This document shows, piece after piece, positions 5,887 to 6,556 of a stretch of 6,556 nt of DNA. This DNA comes from Marinospirillum sp. Its GTDB lineage: Bacteria > Pseudomonadota > Gammaproteobacteria > Pseudomonadales > Halomonadaceae. A program made the position numbers and the translations under genes. The stretch covers positions 1 through 6,556 of the forward strand of contig SKIX01000178.1 of the NCBI GenBank assembly GCA_007116195.1, given 5' to 3'. A model generated the notes under the pieces. The model made no database searches and was not told the DNA's origin. It worked only from the letters and a program-made list of their open reading frames with translations. Numbering within the stretch: the first letter of the stretch is position 1; each line of letters begins with the position of its first letter.

Positions 5887-5974
5887 CACTTATGCATCCA
5901 TGCATGTCGCAGGACAGCAGAATGCGCCGAAAAACAGATCTCCCTTGTCATAGCACTTAATTCTGGCCGACGAT

Positions 5975-6556
5975 CTACTCAGCAAACATCTTCTGAATGC
6001 TGGAGAAGTCCAGGCCGCCGTTGCCCTTCTGAGCATGCAGGGCAAAGAGATTACGTGCCAGGCTGCCCATAGGCACAGAAGACTTGCTTGCGACAGCAGT
6101 ATCCAGCGCCAAGCCCAGGTCTTTAGCCATCAAGTCAACCTGGAAGCCGCCCTGATAGTCATTGGATGCAGGCACGCCCTCCATCACACCCGGCCAGGGG
6201 TTGTAGACATTTAACGTCCAGTTGCCGCCCGAGCTTTGCTTTATGATTTCTGAGAGCACCGCAGGGTCGAGGCCATTCTTAACACCCATCGCCAGAGACT
6301 CTGTGGTACCTGCCATGAGTACAGCCAACAGCATGTTGTTACAAATTTTGGCAATCTGACCGGCACCGGCATCGCCTGCATGGAAGATATTTTTGGCCAT
6401 TGGCTGTAAAATTGGCTGGGCCTGATCAAAGGCTGCTTTTTCACCACCACAAATAAAAGTCAGGGTTCCAGCTTTAGCACCACCAACACCACCGGATACA
6501 GGGGTATCCATAAACAAAATTTGCTTTTCAGCTGCCGCAGCCGCGACCTTGCGCGC
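5975..6556 (-). CDS. mmsB: 3-hydroxyisobutyrate dehydrogenase (5' end off the window)
   Basis: NAD-dependent oxidation of 3-hydroxyisobutyrate to methylmalonate semialdehyde in valine catabolism. The frame is open from the right edge to TAG at 5975, giving 193 of roughly 295 residues; the N-terminal Rossmann NAD-binding part lies outside. An in-frame TTG at 6517 is not a real start, since coding continues upstream of it. Visible: substrate-binding DTPVSGGVGGAKAGTL (residues 17-32 of the visible part), GAGQIAKICNN (64-74) with the catalytic lysine K70 and the N74 of the KxxxN pattern, GGNW (about 110-113) and MAKDLGLALDTA in the helical C-terminal domain. Other beta-hydroxyacid dehydrogenases such as tartronate semialdehyde reductase share this fold, but the overall sequence and the neighbouring propionyl-CoA-linked gene favour MmsB. 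Its co-transcription with prpE across 390 bp is uncertain. Confidence 0.93.
   Translation of the reverse strand, partial: ARKVAAAAAEKQILFMDTPVSGGVGGAKAGTLTFICGGEKAAFDQAQPILQPMAKNIFHAGDAGAGQIAKICNNMLLAVLMAGTTESLAMGVKNGLDPAVLSEIIKQSSGGNWTLNVYNPWPGVMEGVPASNDYQGGFQVDLMAKDLGLALDTAVASKSSVPMGSLARNLFALHAQKGNGGLDFSSIQKMFAE

Noticed and set aside
5660..5905. An 81-codon minus-strand open frame and an overlapping plus-strand frame (5772-5960) in the mmsB-prpE gap
   Set aside because: Both lie across the inverted repeats, lack ribosome sites and recognisable domains, and have arginine/alanine-rich compositions typical of repeat DNA.
1..6556. CRISPR arrays, tRNA or rRNA genes, insertion sequences, toxin-antitoxin or defence genes
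   Set aside because: No direct-repeat arrays, transposase frames or RNA gene signatures were seen on either strand.

Overview
The window reads as an ordinary chromosomal stretch of a heterotrophic gammaproteobacterium. Its GC content is near the middle of the range. A marine Pseudomonadales/Oceanospirillales-like lineage is my guess, from protein style and from an intergenic palindromic repeat that I only remember seeing in such genomes. Every supported gene lies on the minus strand, so transcription runs from high to low coordinates.

In transcription order the layout is: (1) 6556-5975, the C-terminal two thirds of a 3-hydroxyisobutyrate dehydrogenase (mmsB), cut by the right edge; (2) 5974-5585, 390 bp without a gene, holding a nested inverted-repeat element, a second imperfect hairpin and the leader of the next gene; (3) 5584-3689, a PrpE-type acyl-CoA (propionyl-CoA) synthetase; (4) 3688-3530, a regulatory gap with A-tracts, a candidate sigma70 promoter, a LiuR-like 16-bp operator and a second small palindrome; (5) 3529-2756 and 2756-2046, two ABC ATPases (livG, livF) overlapping by one base; (6) 1927-716, a periplasmic solute-binding protein, with its start corrected from 1984; (7) 630-1, the first 210 residues of a LivH-type permease, cut by the left edge. 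A livM permease would be expected next but is not visible.

Together the genes describe uptake and catabolism of branched-chain amino acids or short carboxylates. The HAAT-family ABC transporter imports the substrate. MmsB oxidises 3-hydroxyisobutyrate in valine breakdown, which ends in propionyl-CoA. The acyl-CoA synthetase activates free propionate or a similar acid to the CoA ester. The binding protein belongs to a group unlike E. coli LivJ/LivK, and an acyl-CoA synthetase sits next to the transporter, so the imported ligand could be a carboxylate rather than an amino acid.

I see no new biological system. The items most worth a second look are: the LiuR-like operator in front of livG; A-rich AANAANAA motifs, including an identical 16-mer in two leaders, which suggest shared Hfq/Crc-type translational control; an ATPase pair predicted to have one canonical and one degenerate nucleotide site; and the palindromic element between mmsB and prpE.
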